Notes: a model not told the origin generated them from the letters alone. Counted from the first letter of the stretch, positions 8,085 to 18,165 are shown. The stretch: 64,000 bases of DNA from JAFGXT01 sp963677165 (GCA_963677165.2 CAXXSX010000001.1:620001-684000), one strand, 5' to 3'. A program made the numbers and translations.

Positions 8085-8206
8085 ATGATTGGATTTGGGT
8101 AGGGCGCGCTCTTCGTAGCGCGCCGTTCTCCGGTATTTTGTGCTCAAGCACAAAATAGCTGACGATTACGGAGAACCGTCTTTGCCAGATAAATTGCATT
8201 TCGCAC
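8085..8206 (+). repeat. Family A palindromic element, copy A2
   Basis: Same orientation and three-hairpin plan as copy A1: GGGTAGGGCGCGCTCTTCG near 8097, a perfect ATTTTGTGC/GCACAAAAT hairpin, a GACGATT...GAACCGTC hairpin and a right end ATTTCGCAC. The left end is diverged from the GTGCGAAAT seen in copy A3. It lies between the pseudopilin and the beta-helix gene. Confidence 0.75.
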
Positions 8207-8242
8207 GAGTTTTATAACTATAATAAATCGAAGAGAATCTGT

Positions 8243-9586
8243 ATGAAAACCTTCCAGATGATACTAACTATGTGTTTATTTTCCGGGATGAGTTTATCTG
8301 CTGCCGAATGGTTCGTGGATAAACAGAAAGGTAATGACACCTTTTCCGGTAAGTCTTCTGAAAAACCTTTTAAAACGATAGCCCGGGCTATTAAAGCCGG
8401 CGGTCGAAGTGATACGATAAATATCAAAGCGGCACCGACTCCATATTTTGAACCCATTAAACTGGTTGGAACAAAAGGTACCGCCACAAAGCCGTTTGTC
8501 ATCAATGGCGGTGGTGCTGTAATTTCCGGTTTGCAGGTTCTTGAGCTGTCCAAGTGGGTCGTTCAAGGCAAGGGTTACTTTTACAAAGTTGGAAAACGTT
8601 CGTCAAATCAGCATCTGACGATTCTGATCAATGGCAAAGTGGTAAAGCAGGCGGCTTCTCCTGAGAAATGCGTACCCGGCAGTTTCTGCTGGACCGGTGA
8701 CGGATTCTTCTATGTCCCTGAAATGGGTAAGAAACCGGCAGATTTATCGATTCAGGGGACCCTGGGCGATTCCGGCGTTATGTGTGTAAATGCCAAAAAC
8801 GTTATTGTGCGGGATATTATCTCGGAGCGTCATTCCAATGACGGATTTAACTTGCACGGTTCGTGTCATTCTTTGATCTTTCAAAATATTGTTGGCAGAA
8901 ATAATGGCGACGACGGGTTTTCGATCCATGAAGATGGCGAGGTGGTGGTGATGGGAGGAGAGTTCCATCATAATGATTATGGTATCCAGGACATTAACGC
9001 ATCACGCTCAATGTATCATGGGGTAAAAGTTTATAATAATCGAGTGGGTATTAATTTTTCAGGAGGAACCCGGTCACTTATCGGAAGCCTGCTGAAAGAT
9101 AATCCGGTTCAGATTTCCCTGACGTCAGGAGTTCCATCGGTATACTTGCCACAAAACAGGGATTCCTGGATTTACGCTGGAAATACGTTTATTAAGAATA
9201 CTGTGATTCGGGGCGGAGATTACGGTATCCAATGCTTGAAGCGTACGAAATCCCAGATTGTAAACTGTGCGTTGAAAGGATGTAAAACCGGAATCTACGT
9301 GGGCGATAAAGCGGAGTGCGTATTAAAAGCCTCTCTGATTCTGGATTCAAAGGTGGCGCTGGAGTTTTTTCCGAAGTCCGGCTTTACCAGAAATTGTAAC
9401 ATCTATTATCCGGCAGTTTTTATGCTCGATAAAAAAAGCGTAACGCTAAAGCAGCTTCAGGGGGCCGGAAATGACGCCAGGTCTCTCGCTGAAAAGCCGA
9501 AGACGTGGGGCGCGGAACGATTGCGCAGCAAAACTCAACCTTTTACATCAACCCGTCCAAGAGTTTATCTTGGACCTGAATTATAA
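8243..9586 (+). CDS. Secreted right-handed parallel beta-helix protein
   Basis: The 447-residue protein begins with a Sec signal peptide (about residues 1-20, ending SLSAAEW). The segment WFVDKQKGNDTFSGKSSEKPFKTIARA is the usual N-terminal cap of DUF1565/pectate-lyase-like beta-helix proteins, and the middle (about 180-380) has the regular short-strand, Asn/Gly-turn pattern of a right-handed beta-helix. Such proteins are commonly lyases or glycosidases acting on extracellular or periplasmic polysaccharide. Catalytic residues cannot be assigned from sequence alone. It is followed by a second beta-helix gene 27 bp later and probably cotranscribed. Confidence 0.75.
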   Translation: MKTFQMILTMCLFSGMSLSAAEWFVDKQKGNDTFSGKSSEKPFKTIARAIKAGGRSDTINIKAAPTPYFEPIKLVGTKGTATKPFVINGGGAVISGLQVLELSKWVVQGKGYFYKVGKRSSNQHLTILINGKVVKQAASPEKCVPGSFCWTGDGFFYVPEMGKKPADLSIQGTLGDSGVMCVNAKNVIVRDIISERHSNDGFNLHGSCHSLIFQNIVGRNNGDDGFSIHEDGEVVVMGGEFHHNDYGIQDINASRSMYHGVKVYNNRVGINFSGGTRSLIGSLLKDNPVQISLTSGVPSVYLPQNRDSWIYAGNTFIKNTVIRGGDYGIQCLKRTKSQIVNCALKGCKTGIYVGDKAECVLKASLILDSKVALEFFPKSGFTRNCNIYYPAVFMLDKKSVTLKQLQGAGNDARSLAEKPKTWGAERLRSKTQPFTSTRPRVYLGPEL

Positions 9587-9613
9587 AAATTTTCATAACA
9601 CCAGAGATCATCA

Positions 9614-11296
9614 ATGAACATCGGTAGAATCATGACACTAGCATTAGCCGGACTGGCATATACACAAATCGAAGCTGCGGACCTGCAGGAATTTATTGAC
9701 GGCGAAGTCGCGCAGAATAAAAAAAATATCACTGTTCCAGCGGGAGAATACAGGATTTCTGAAACCTTGAATCTTTCACGTCTTAAAGATGTGAAAATCA
9801 ATGCTGAAAACGTTACGCTGATCATGACGGAAACCAGGACCGCGCTACAGCTTGATAAATGTTCTAACCTGGAAATCAACGGATTAACGGTTGATTATGA
9901 TCCGCTGCCGTTTACCCAGGGAACTATAACCGATGTGAAACCGGGGAGGCTTGAGTTTTCAGTTCATGCCGGATATCCTCGCCTCGATAAAAACTCTGCT
10001 GTGGGAAGAGGACATATCTTTGACGCGAAATCAAGAAAATGGAAGAAAGGCGTAGGAGATATGTATGGAAAAACTCAGATACTTTCTCCTGACAAAGGCG
10101 TATTTACTACCCATGTTTCGACGGATCATATTTCGATCGGTGACTACATTGTTTTAAATAAGCGGAAAGCTGCCGGAATATATTTCAGAAACCTCTGCCG
10201 CAATATTTCTTTTAAAAATTTCACGATCCTGACCGCTCCCGGTATAGGGATTATTGGACGTTTCGGGCTGGGAAACGACTATTTTAATGTGGTCATCAAA
10301 CGCGGACCCGCACCGAAAGGCGCGACTGAGCCACGGTTGATGTCTACAACCGCGGACGGTTTGAATTTTGCCTATACCCGGAACGGTCCGGTGCTTGATC
10401 AGTGCGATTTTTCATATATGGGCGATGACGGGGTAAACTTTCATTCTGTGGCCTTTCCGGTGATCAGGCTTCTGGATAAAAAGACAATTATTACTGCCAG
10501 GCCGTACAAAAGGGAAGGCTTTCCGGAGGTTGTAAAAACTGGTGACCATTTGAGACTGTTGAATAAAGGGAACTATGCCATAAAAGCCGAGTCGGAGATC
10601 AGTCGCATTGAGACGGCATCGGAAGAGCTTATTTCCGGCGAAACAATACGGGATTTGTTTCCCTTCTCCGTTCATAAAAAGAATTTTCAATATACGGTTT
10701 ATAAAGTTCATTGCAAGTCTGATATTACCGGAGTCGCTGAAGGCGATTTCTTTGATATTCCGGCGATATCCGCTTCCGGGTTTAAAATCATCAACTCAAA
10801 ATTTCATGATCACCGTGCTCGTGGACTGAGGATCATGGCATCTGACGGTATCATAAAAAACAATAGCTTTGAGTATCTTAAACAGAGTGCGATATCAATG
10901 GGCGGTGAGTACGGCTACTGGCGCGAAGCCGGCTGGGTACATAACCTGGTAGTTGAAAATAACAAGATCAGTAATGTCGGAGAAGGAACGGCGGTAAGAA
11001 AACCGGATTCTTACACGCCGGGCGCGATTTGTACGTTTGTCAGGCTCAGGGACTATAAAAACTGTCCGTCCGGTAACACCGATATTAAAATCATCAATAA
11101 TACGATCAAAGGCTGTCCGGTAAGCGGAATATTCATCAATGCCGCGAAAGCTGTAACAGTTTCCGGCAACGTGATCTCAGATGTTTGCTATGACAAGTCT
11201 GCCCGGGGGGGCAGCGATTTCGGTTTGAATTCAACCGAAAAAATCAGCGTGAAAAATTCCAGTGATATTAAGATTGCTGATAACAAAACCGAGTAG
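9614..11296 (+). CDS. Secreted right-handed parallel beta-helix protein, possibly GH110-like
   Basis: 560 residues with a signal peptide (about 1-21, ending QIEAAD). The N-terminal part (ITVPAGEYRISETLNLSRLKDVKI, then LEINGLTVDYDPLPFTQGTI) and the long central and C-terminal series of short strands ending in turns such as NNKISNVG and NNTIKG show a beta-helix of many coils. The VDYDPLPFTQG segment recalls alpha-1,3-galactosidases of family GH110, but this is from memory of the family and needs a profile search. It is the last gene of the regulator-pseudopilin-beta-helix module and meets the WG-repeat genes head-on, with only 4 bp between. Confidence 0.7.
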   Translation: MNIGRIMTLALAGLAYTQIEAADLQEFIDGEVAQNKKNITVPAGEYRISETLNLSRLKDVKINAENVTLIMTETRTALQLDKCSNLEINGLTVDYDPLPFTQGTITDVKPGRLEFSVHAGYPRLDKNSAVGRGHIFDAKSRKWKKGVGDMYGKTQILSPDKGVFTTHVSTDHISIGDYIVLNKRKAAGIYFRNLCRNISFKNFTILTAPGIGIIGRFGLGNDYFNVVIKRGPAPKGATEPRLMSTTADGLNFAYTRNGPVLDQCDFSYMGDDGVNFHSVAFPVIRLLDKKTIITARPYKREGFPEVVKTGDHLRLLNKGNYAIKAESEISRIETASEELISGETIRDLFPFSVHKKNFQYTVYKVHCKSDITGVAEGDFFDIPAISASGFKIINSKFHDHRARGLRIMASDGIIKNNSFEYLKQSAISMGGEYGYWREAGWVHNLVVENNKISNVGEGTAVRKPDSYTPGAICTFVRLRDYKNCPSGNTDIKIINNTIKGCPVSGIFINAAKAVTVSGNVISDVCYDKSARGGSDFGLNSTEKISVKNSSDIKIADNKTE

Positions 11297-11300
11297 TTTG

Positions 11301-12597
11301 TTATTCAAAGTGATAATTAACTCGATGTTTTTCCATACCGTTAAGCTTGTTAATTATCGCTTTAATTTTATTTGTCTGGGCAGATGTGAGTTTCTCATTT
11401 TTTATAATGTAATTATATATGTCCAGCGTATGGTATGGGTCATTATTCTTACGGCACATTTCTGCAACCATGACAAGAGTTGTTAATGAATCAGATAGTC
11501 CAGGAATATTTTTCTTAATAAATTCCTTGATGGCTTCATTCTGTTTGCGGTTATCAAGGATTTTCAGCGGTAACGGAAATAACATTTTTTTGTAAGATAT
11601 GATCTCAATATAATCACGTAATCTATTTAACTTTGTATAATGTTCAAGGACTTTAGCTGGAAAAATAGAATCGCCATTTCTATATATGTAGTCATACAGT
11701 TCCTGACGACCATAGTATACTACTGCTAGATTGTCAGTCTTGAAATCTTGAGCGTAAATGGCCTTATCAAATACAGGGGTAACTCTCTTTCCTGTTGTAT
11801 TGATATAAAACCAATACCCATCTTTTTTTACAGCACATAAACCAAAGCCAAATTGTCCTACTTTTTGATACTGACATGGAATTATCATTTTGCCATTAGC
11901 ATTAACAAATCCCCATTTTCCATGTAACTTCACTCCAAATATTTTATCAGGTTTTTGGGATAAGACAAATGACATACATTCTTCATATATTGCAGGCACA
12001 ACATATTTTAGTGTTTTTAATTCAAGAACTCCGCATTTACTAGCATCGCCATCTTCAATATAAACAATGCAATAACCATCAAGAGCTCCAGACATCAAAG
12101 AATATTTACCTGTAACAGCCTTACCTTTTTTATTTATCAGGAAAAAGCCTTCTTCATTAGGAAGCTTAACTTGAGCATAGCCATAACAAAATGGTTTGGC
12201 GAAGCTATATATACAAGGAATAATTAATTCTCCCTTTGTATTAATATACCCCATTCTGTCACGATCATTCATTTCAACAATCGCCATTCCTTCCATAAAT
12301 GGCCATCCACAATCAAAATTAATTTTACTACTATATTTTGCTCCGGGAGGGAATATTATTTTGGTGATAACAGGATTACCTTTTTTATTGATGTACATTG
12401 CTTTCGGATATTTATAGACATAGGCTAACTCCTCACCAAACGGTCTTGCCGCATGATATTGTGGTCTTATTACCCACTCTTTGATCAACATATCCCCACC
12501 ATTCACTTCCAAGCTTCTGTTTGGGATAAAGTATGACCTCCTTGCCGTTTGATATAATCGCAATAGAAAATAATAGGATTGTAATCAGTTTATTCAT
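11301..12597 (-). pseudogene. WG-repeat protein gene with frameshift near the N-terminus
   Basis: The body (about 410 residues) is a close paralogue of the neighbouring WG-repeat protein, with repeats such as GKWGFVNANGKMIIPCQYQKV and GYWFYINTTGKRVTPVFDKA. The true 5' end starts at ATG 12597 and encodes a signal peptide plus a segment matching the paralogue (MNKLITILLF...YPKQ...GYVD). Between about 12476 and 12486 the frame changes: the paralogue has about five more bases between its VD and the following W. Read without a shift, the gene stops after about 54 codons. Either this is a recent pseudogene or it is made from an internal start without a signal peptide. Confidence 0.8.
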
Positions 12598-12603
12598 AGT
12601 TTT

Positions 12604-13902
12604 TTACTCAAGATGATAATTAACTCGATGCTTTTCCATACTGTCAAGCTCGTTAATTATCGCTTGAATTCTCTTTTTCTGGCCGGGCGTGAGTTTCTCA
12701 TTTTTTATAATGTAATTATACATGTCCAGTGTACGGTATATATCATTGTTTTTACGGCACATTTCAGCCAGCATGATTAGGCTTGTTGTAGTATCAGATA
12801 AGCCGTGAATATTCTTCCTGATATATTCCTTGATAACTTCATTTTGTCTTCGATTGTCAAGGATTTTTAGCGGGACAGGAAAATGCATTTTTTTGTAGAC
12901 AACAACTTCAATATAGCCTTTTTGCCAGTTCATTCCATTATAGTGTAGAAATATTTGTTTTGGAAAAACAAAATCTCCATTGCGGTATATATATGCATGT
13001 GGTCCTTTACGACCATAGTAAATAATTGATAAATTGTTTGTCATAAAAAAATCTGCATATATCGCCTTATCAAATATAGGAGTAATCCGTTTCCCCGCTG
13101 GATTAATATAAAACCATTTGCCATTTTTCTTTACTGCGCATAAATCAAAACTGAAACAACTCATACGCTCATACATACAGGGAATAAGCATTTTTCCTGT
13201 TACATCAACAATCCCCCACTTGCCATTTCGTTTTACTCTAAAAGTTTTATTTTTACCTGAATCATCAGAAAAGCCGCATTGTTCATAAAACGCTGGAACA
13301 ATGAGTTTTCCCATTTTTACATCAAGAACGCCGCTTTTTTTTGTGTTTCCATAATTAACTTTTACTATACTGTATCCATCAATAACACATGTCATGGATA
13401 GGTATTTTTTTGTAACGGCTTCGCCTTTTTTGTTAATAAGAAAAAACTCTTTTTCTCCGGGAAGCCTTGCCTGAGAATAACCACAGCAAAATCCTTCCAG
13501 CCAGGCATATTTGCATGGAACAACCAGTTCACCTTTAAGATTAATTGCTCCTACCCTTTCATAATCATTCATCTGTACAATTAACATTCCGCCTCTGAAT
13601 GGAAAATTATAACCGAAATGAATTTTACTTTTATATTTTGCTCCCGGAGGAAGAATTATTTCCGTTATTACCGGTTCATTTTGTTTATTTATGAGCATTC
13701 CTTTGCTAAATTTTTTTACATAAGCTAGTCCATAACCGAAGTGTCCCGCCATATGGTATTGCGGCTTAATGATCCAGTTACCCTTGTAATCAACAAAGCC
13801 AAAAAGTAAAGTTTCCTTTTCTTGCTTGGGGCAAAGCCAGATATCTTGTCCGGCTGATAGGACCGTAGCAAAAAAGAATAGGGCTATGATTAGTTTATAC
13901 AT
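12604..13902 (-). CDS. Secreted WG-repeat protein
   Basis: 432 residues with a signal peptide (MYKLIIALFFFATVLSA, cleaved before about residue 18-19). At least six WG (KWG-type) repeats follow, each with a pattern like FGFVDYKGNWIIKPQY or GKWGIVDVTGKMLIPCMYE. These repeats occur in secreted or surface proteins of unknown role in many bacteria and may form beta-rich, possibly propeller-like folds. The C-terminal 90 residues are helical, without repeats. It lies 6 bp upstream of its frameshifted paralogue, a tandem duplication. A possible promoter on the minus strand (TTGCCA, 17 bases, TATATT) lies in the gap above it. Confidence 0.75.
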   Translation of the reverse strand: MYKLIIALFFFATVLSAGQDIWLCPKQEKETLLFGFVDYKGNWIIKPQYHMAGHFGYGLAYVKKFSKGMLINKQNEPVITEIILPPGAKYKSKIHFGYNFPFRGGMLIVQMNDYERVGAINLKGELVVPCKYAWLEGFCCGYSQARLPGEKEFFLINKKGEAVTKKYLSMTCVIDGYSIVKVNYGNTKKSGVLDVKMGKLIVPAFYEQCGFSDDSGKNKTFRVKRNGKWGIVDVTGKMLIPCMYERMSCFSFDLCAVKKNGKWFYINPAGKRITPIFDKAIYADFFMTNNLSIIYYGRKGPHAYIYRNGDFVFPKQIFLHYNGMNWQKGYIEVVVYKKMHFPVPLKILDNRRQNEVIKEYIRKNIHGLSDTTTSLIMLAEMCRKNNDIYRTLDMYNYIIKNEKLTPGQKKRIQAIINELDSMEKHRVNYHLE

Positions 13903-14063
13903 TGTTAGTGTCCAATATTTATTTGATGATTTAATATATCATATTATACGAGCCCTGGCAATTAATTAAATTTTCAATTCGTATTAGATTTTTGCTTTGG
14001 GCTGGACTTTTGTTTTTTCGTGTTTATAATATCCTCAATGAGTGAAAAGAAAGACGAGAAGAC

Positions 14064-14432
14064 ATGAGAACAAGAGTTACTTCGAAAATATGCATGACAA
14101 GGGACCTGGGGGTCCACGATACGTTATTCGGCGGCAATATGCTGGCCTGGATGGATGAAGCGGCGGCGATATATGCGCGACAGATGATGGGAACCGCCCG
14201 GGTTGTTAGCTTGCGCTTTGGTGAGATTTTATTCAAATATCCGGTTAAACTTGAAGATGTGATAGACTTCTATTGTGAGAATCCCCGAAAGGGCAATACC
14301 AGTTTGAATTTTGATATTGTCGCGGAAGTCAGAGGTCAAATCGTATTCAAAACAGAATGTACTTTTGTGGCGGTAGATGGCAATGGACACAAATGTCTTG
14401 TCGACTGGAGTAAATCTCCGCTCGGAGAGTGA
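14064..14432 (+). CDS. Hotdog-fold acyl-CoA thioesterase
   Basis: The 122-residue protein matches the YciA/BACH type of hotdog thioesterase: VHDTLFGGNMLAWMDEAAAIYA is the central helix with the Asp used in catalysis, and a beta-sheet with FKTECTFVAVD follows. These enzymes hydrolyse acyl-CoA in the cytosol. Length is slightly short for the family (usually 130-160). It stands alone, ending 9 bp from the convergent histidine kinase gene. Confidence 0.8.
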   Translation: MRTRVTSKICMTRDLGVHDTLFGGNMLAWMDEAAAIYARQMMGTARVVSLRFGEILFKYPVKLEDVIDFYCENPRKGNTSLNFDIVAEVRGQIVFKTECTFVAVDGNGHKCLVDWSKSPLGE

Positions 14433-14441
14433 CTTGTTCTT

Positions 14442-16196
14442 TTAGTACTGTTTCAAACTGAAGAAAAATTTGCTGCCTTCGCCTTGGATGCTTTCCACCC
14501 AGATTTTGCCGCCGTTCATATTGACGAATTCACTGCAGAGTGAAAGTCCCAGCCCGGTTCCGCGTTCTCCGTCGGTTCCGCTGGTACTTTTATTTTGAGC
14601 GAAATCAAAGATAGAAGTAAGTCTTTCGGAAGTAAGTCCGATTCCTGAATCTTCAATACAAACAGTAATCATGCCATCGGGAGATGTCTCCGTTTTAACG
14701 GTGATTTTGCCACCGTTTTCAGTAAATTTGATGGCATTTGAGATCAGATTTCGAACCACAGTCATAATCATATTACGATCCGCTACGGCTTCAAGCGATT
14801 CATCGCAATTCAGGATTAACTGCTGATCTTTCTTTTTTGCCTGAATATCGGCTTCAACCATATTTTCAAGCAATAGAGTACGCAGGTTGAATTTTATCGG
14901 AATACAGGTCATTTCCGACATCTGACTGCGAGCCCAGTCAAAAAGATTTTCCAGCATATTGGAACCGGAAGTTGCAAGGGTTTTTATGGCGATCAGTCTT
15001 TCCTGTAGCTTTTTCGTATTGCTTTGAACTTCAAGGTCGTCAGCCGCCATATTGGCCAGCGTAGAAATATTCCCCAGTGGAGCCCGAAGGTCGTGGGCGA
15101 TGATTGAGAACAATTTATTGTTGGAGGAATTGATCTGGGTCAGGTGTTGATTCTGACGTTCCAGTTCGTAATGCTGTCGGTCAATCTGGCGGCGTTGTTC
15201 ATGATTTTCATGTTTCAGCTCAAGTTCTTCTGAAATGAGATTGGTAAGCCGTTTCTGAAATAGTTTGACAACAATACTGACCATGATAATAACCAGGATT
15301 GTAATGATTACACATAAACCCAGATTGATTAATAATGTCCGATATATATTTTTTACCAGTCCGGCTTCTGATTGGACTACGAGCAGCACCCAGTTTAGTT
15401 CCGGAATATAACGGGTGTTGATATAATGGGGGGTACCATTCATTTCGAATTGACCGCTGTACGAACCTTTCTTAATGATGTCTCCAGTCAGTGCTGAAAT
15501 GCCGTCAATACTTGAAACATTGCCATGGAAAAGGTTTTCGCTGCTGGACAGGATCACTTTTCCTTTCATATCGGTAAAGCAAATGGTCCTGTTATATTTT
15601 TCGTGGTAGTCGCGAATGAGTTTTTTTACCGCGTGGATGGTTAATCCGACTCCGGTGGCTCCAATATAATTTCCTTTGAAATCGTATACCTTTTGGTTGG
15701 CAAAAATGGTCATGGCATTGTCATTTGCCATATCCGGATCAACATTCATTTCATGCTGAGCTTTCATTTTTCTGACCCGGAAATACCAATCATCCAGTGG
15801 ATTATCCGCTGCGACCCGTTTCAGAATTCCTTTACTCTGATAATATATTTTGGTGCGTTCAGAAACAAAAAAGCTGGTGAATGTATTATATCGCTTCTGG
15901 GTTTCGTATAGAAACTGAGTGATTTCATTAACGTTCTTTTCTCCATTGATCACCCAGTTGCGCAGAAAAGAGTCGTTGGCCATCGACGAAGAAATAAATA
16001 CTGCAGGAAGCAGGTCACGCTGAATTTCAGAATAAATATTGTCACTGGTAAGCGGCAGCTCATTATTTATTATCTGGGTTCTAAGGGTTTTTCGTGAGGT
16101 ATAGAAACTAATTAAACTGGTCGCGACAAATCCGCAAACCATTAACAAGGCTATACCAATGAGAAAACGCCCGCTATGTATTTTATCCTTCATCAC
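14442..16196 (-). CDS. Membrane sensor histidine kinase with periplasmic Cache domain
   Basis: 584 residues. TM1 (about 11-33) and TM2 (about 287-312) enclose a periplasmic region of about 250 residues that looks like a double Cache domain (TIFANQKVYDFKGNYIGATGVGL). A coiled coil (about 315-355) leads to a HisKA domain with the phospho-acceptor His368 in FSIIAHDLRAPLGN and a HATPase domain with N box (NLISNAIKFT), G1 (DSGIGL) and G2 (GTGLGLSL). No receiver domain is attached and no response regulator gene is adjacent, so it is an orphan kinase. The ligand is likely a small molecule bound by the Cache domain. Confidence 0.9.
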   Translation of the reverse strand: MMKDKIHSGRFLIGIALLMVCGFVATSLISFYTSRKTLRTQIINNELPLTSDNIYSEIQRDLLPAVFISSSMANDSFLRNWVINGEKNVNEITQFLYETQKRYNTFTSFFVSERTKIYYQSKGILKRVAADNPLDDWYFRVRKMKAQHEMNVDPDMANDNAMTIFANQKVYDFKGNYIGATGVGLTIHAVKKLIRDYHEKYNRTICFTDMKGKVILSSSENLFHGNVSSIDGISALTGDIIKKGSYSGQFEMNGTPHYINTRYIPELNWVLLVVQSEAGLVKNIYRTLLINLGLCVIITILVIIMVSIVVKLFQKRLTNLISEELELKHENHEQRRQIDRQHYELERQNQHLTQINSSNNKLFSIIAHDLRAPLGNISTLANMAADDLEVQSNTKKLQERLIAIKTLATSGSNMLENLFDWARSQMSEMTCIPIKFNLRTLLLENMVEADIQAKKKDQQLILNCDESLEAVADRNMIMTVVRNLISNAIKFTENGGKITVKTETSPDGMITVCIEDSGIGLTSERLTSIFDFAQNKSTSGTDGERGTGLGLSLCSEFVNMNGGKIWVESIQGEGSKFFFSLKQY

Positions 16197-16310
16197 ATTC
16201 CGTTTCAGGTTTGTTTGCTATAAAAATCAATAATATATACCACTTTGTAAGCTTGTCACTGCCAGCTTTGCGAAACATTCATAAAAAAACTAAAAATAAT
16301 CATCCTTCTT

Positions 16311-17336
16311 TTATGATAAGACGCATAAAGGCCGGGGGATGGTTACACTTTGAGACGGCAAAAGTTCCAATTGTTCATTCTGTTGCCAGGTAAACAAGTT
16401 AAGGGTATTGGACGTTTCATTGCCGGCAGCGGCAATTGCCGAATCACGGATAAAGTCAAAATCACGTGGACTTATGCCTTCGGAAGAAACAATTTGTTCC
16501 AGTTTCAGCAGATTGTCCGTGCCGATTTTGAATATCGCTATTGAATCATGACCACGGTTGGTGCCGATCAGAAAACTTTCATCCGGAGAAAACCGAATTG
16601 CCGCGCAAGTGTTTTGTTTGCTGAATTCCCTGGGCAGGGTTGATATTGTCTGGCGATGCGTCATTTCTCCATTAGCCCAGGCAAAAACCGAAATACTGTT
16701 ACCAAGTTCATTGATCACATAAGCAGTATTGCCGGCTGAATTAAAAATAATATGGCGTGGCCCGATTCCCGGTTCGCATTCACAGATATAAGCCGGATCG
16801 GGATTGATGCCGTTAGCCGGATCGACATTATAGAAAAAGATTTTGTTACAGCCGAGATCAACCACGGCAAGCTGGTTCCCTTCCGGAGTCATACACACGC
16901 AATGCGTATGTGCTTCTGTTTGCCGGGTCGGATGAATACTGCTTCCGGTATGTTGAATCAGCATTGATCGTGTTTCAAGTGAACCGTCCGGGGACAGCCG
17001 AAATTCAGCCAGGGTTCCGCTAACGTAATTGGGACAATACAGATAGCTGCCGTTTACGGCAACATGACAACTGCTCAGGCCGCCAGCCGGAAGCGAATTG
17101 ATAAATTTTAGTTTTCCATTGTTTTCAACTGAAAATACCGCGACTTCGCCATCCCCCGGGAACTTTTTTGAATCTCTGATTGCCGCATAAATCAGGGATC
17201 GATCGGGTGAAAATATGATATAACTGACTTCTGGATAGGGGGTGAATTCTACTTGCGATAAGTCTTTTGTCGAAAAAGCATAGATACCGCCCCTGTCGCA
17301 ACTTGAACATGCCGCTGCATAAAATAAACCGTTCAT
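16311..17336 (-). CDS. Lactonase-family seven-bladed beta-propeller protein (6-phosphogluconolactonase-like)
   Basis: The 341-residue protein follows the YbhE/Pgl pattern: repeated blades with SPDRSLIYAA, VNGSYLYCPNY, TPEGNQLAVVDLG, NSAGNTAYVINELGNSISVF and SPDESFLIGTNRGHDSIAIF, with the AHTHCV and GPRHIIFN segments that supply conserved His and Arg residues in the family. Members hydrolyse 6-phosphogluconolactone or other sugar lactones in the cytosol. No signal peptide is present. Length is normal for the family. Substrate assignment beyond a lactonase fold is uncertain. Confidence 0.8.
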   Translation of the reverse strand: MNGLFYAAACSSCDRGGIYAFSTKDLSQVEFTPYPEVSYIIFSPDRSLIYAAIRDSKKFPGDGEVAVFSVENNGKLKFINSLPAGGLSSCHVAVNGSYLYCPNYVSGTLAEFRLSPDGSLETRSMLIQHTGSSIHPTRQTEAHTHCVCMTPEGNQLAVVDLGCNKIFFYNVDPANGINPDPAYICECEPGIGPRHIIFNSAGNTAYVINELGNSISVFAWANGEMTHRQTISTLPREFSKQNTCAAIRFSPDESFLIGTNRGHDSIAIFKIGTDNLLKLEQIVSSEGISPRDFDFIRDSAIAAAGNETSNTLNLFTWQQNEQLELLPSQSVTIPRPLCVLS

Positions 17337-17441
17337 TATATATGTACCCTAACATTATTTATGACTGATTTAAATACTATAAGCGTTATTGATAGCCCTG
17401 CAAACAGCTATTTGAGAATTCAGTAAATATTATTAATCACT

Positions 17442-17846
17442 TTAATATTTTGCCAGAAAGTCAGCCAACGGAGCGTCTGCCGGCAATAGTTTTACTTGCT
17501 GAATATTTTTCAGTGTTACCCATTGGATTCGTTGTCCGTCGTGAGAATGCAGTTTGGGCTCCGGTTCCCGGAACAGGCAGCGGAAAAAATGCAGGTTCAC
17601 GGATTTATCCGGATAGTCATATTCAATATTGCGTATCAGGTCCAATACGATGACATCGGTGCCCAGTTCCTCGACCATTTCACGGCGCAGGGCCACATCC
17701 AGCGATTCTCCGGGTTCTACTTTGCCGCCGGGAAACTCCCAGAAGAGTTCTCCGGTTGCCTTGTTGGTTCTACTGGTTAACAGAACCATGCCGTTATTAA
17801 TTACCACCGCGGCGGTCACGATTATTCTTTTACTGTCCGATTTCAT
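17442..17846 (-). CDS. Nudix hydrolase, MutT-like
   Basis: About 134 residues from ATG 17846, where the domain begins (RIIVTAAVVINNGMVLLTSR). The Nudix box GGKVEPGESLDVALRREMVEELG matches GX5EX7REUXEEXGU fully, so it should be an active Mg-dependent pyrophosphohydrolase. The short size and N-terminus resemble the MutT group that removes 8-oxo-dGTP, but other NTP substrates are possible. An upstream in-frame ATG (17927) would overlap the divergent fmdB-like gene and add non-conserved residues. Confidence 0.85.
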   Translation of the reverse strand: MKSDSKRIIVTAAVVINNGMVLLTSRTNKATGELFWEFPGGKVEPGESLDVALRREMVEELGTDVIVLDLIRNIEYDYPDKSVNLHFFRCLFREPEPKLHSHDGQRIQWVTLKNIQQVKLLPADAPLADFLAKY

Positions 17847-17928
17847 CTTGATAACTTGCTCTTGCTCAACTTTAAAGTTATAGTACCTGTGTGAGTTTAG
17901 ATTAGCATTAGCAATGGGAAAATACAAT

Positions 17929-18165
17929 ATGCCAATTTTTGAATATCAGTGTCCGAAATGCGGAGCCGAGTTCGAAGAGATTGTCAGCTCGACCGAAAAA
18001 AAGGTGAAATGTCTCAAATGCGGTTCCGAAAAAGTGGAAAAGCGCTTGTCAACGTTTGCTCCGAAGAGCGGTGGCTCTTCCGAATCTTCATGCCCGATGT
18101 CGCATTCATGCTGTGGAGCCGCCAATCACAGCTGCGGAAGCGGCAACTGCTGTGGTGGTCATTGA
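17929..18165 (+). CDS. FmdB-family zinc-ribbon protein
   Basis: 78 residues from ATG 17929. MPIFEYQCPKCGAEFE...KCLKCGS is the FmdB/CxxC_CXXC_SSSS zinc ribbon with two CxxC pairs (about residues 8-36). The C-terminal tail is unusually rich in Cys, Ser and His (SCPMSHSCCG, then CGSGNCCGG), as in many family members. Such proteins are thought to be regulatory or metal-handling; the exact role is not known. It is divergent from the Nudix gene and 47 bp upstream of rsmA. Confidence 0.85.
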   Translation: MPIFEYQCPKCGAEFEEIVSSTEKKVKCLKCGSEKVEKRLSTFAPKSGGSSESSCPMSHSCCGAANHSCGSGNCCGGH

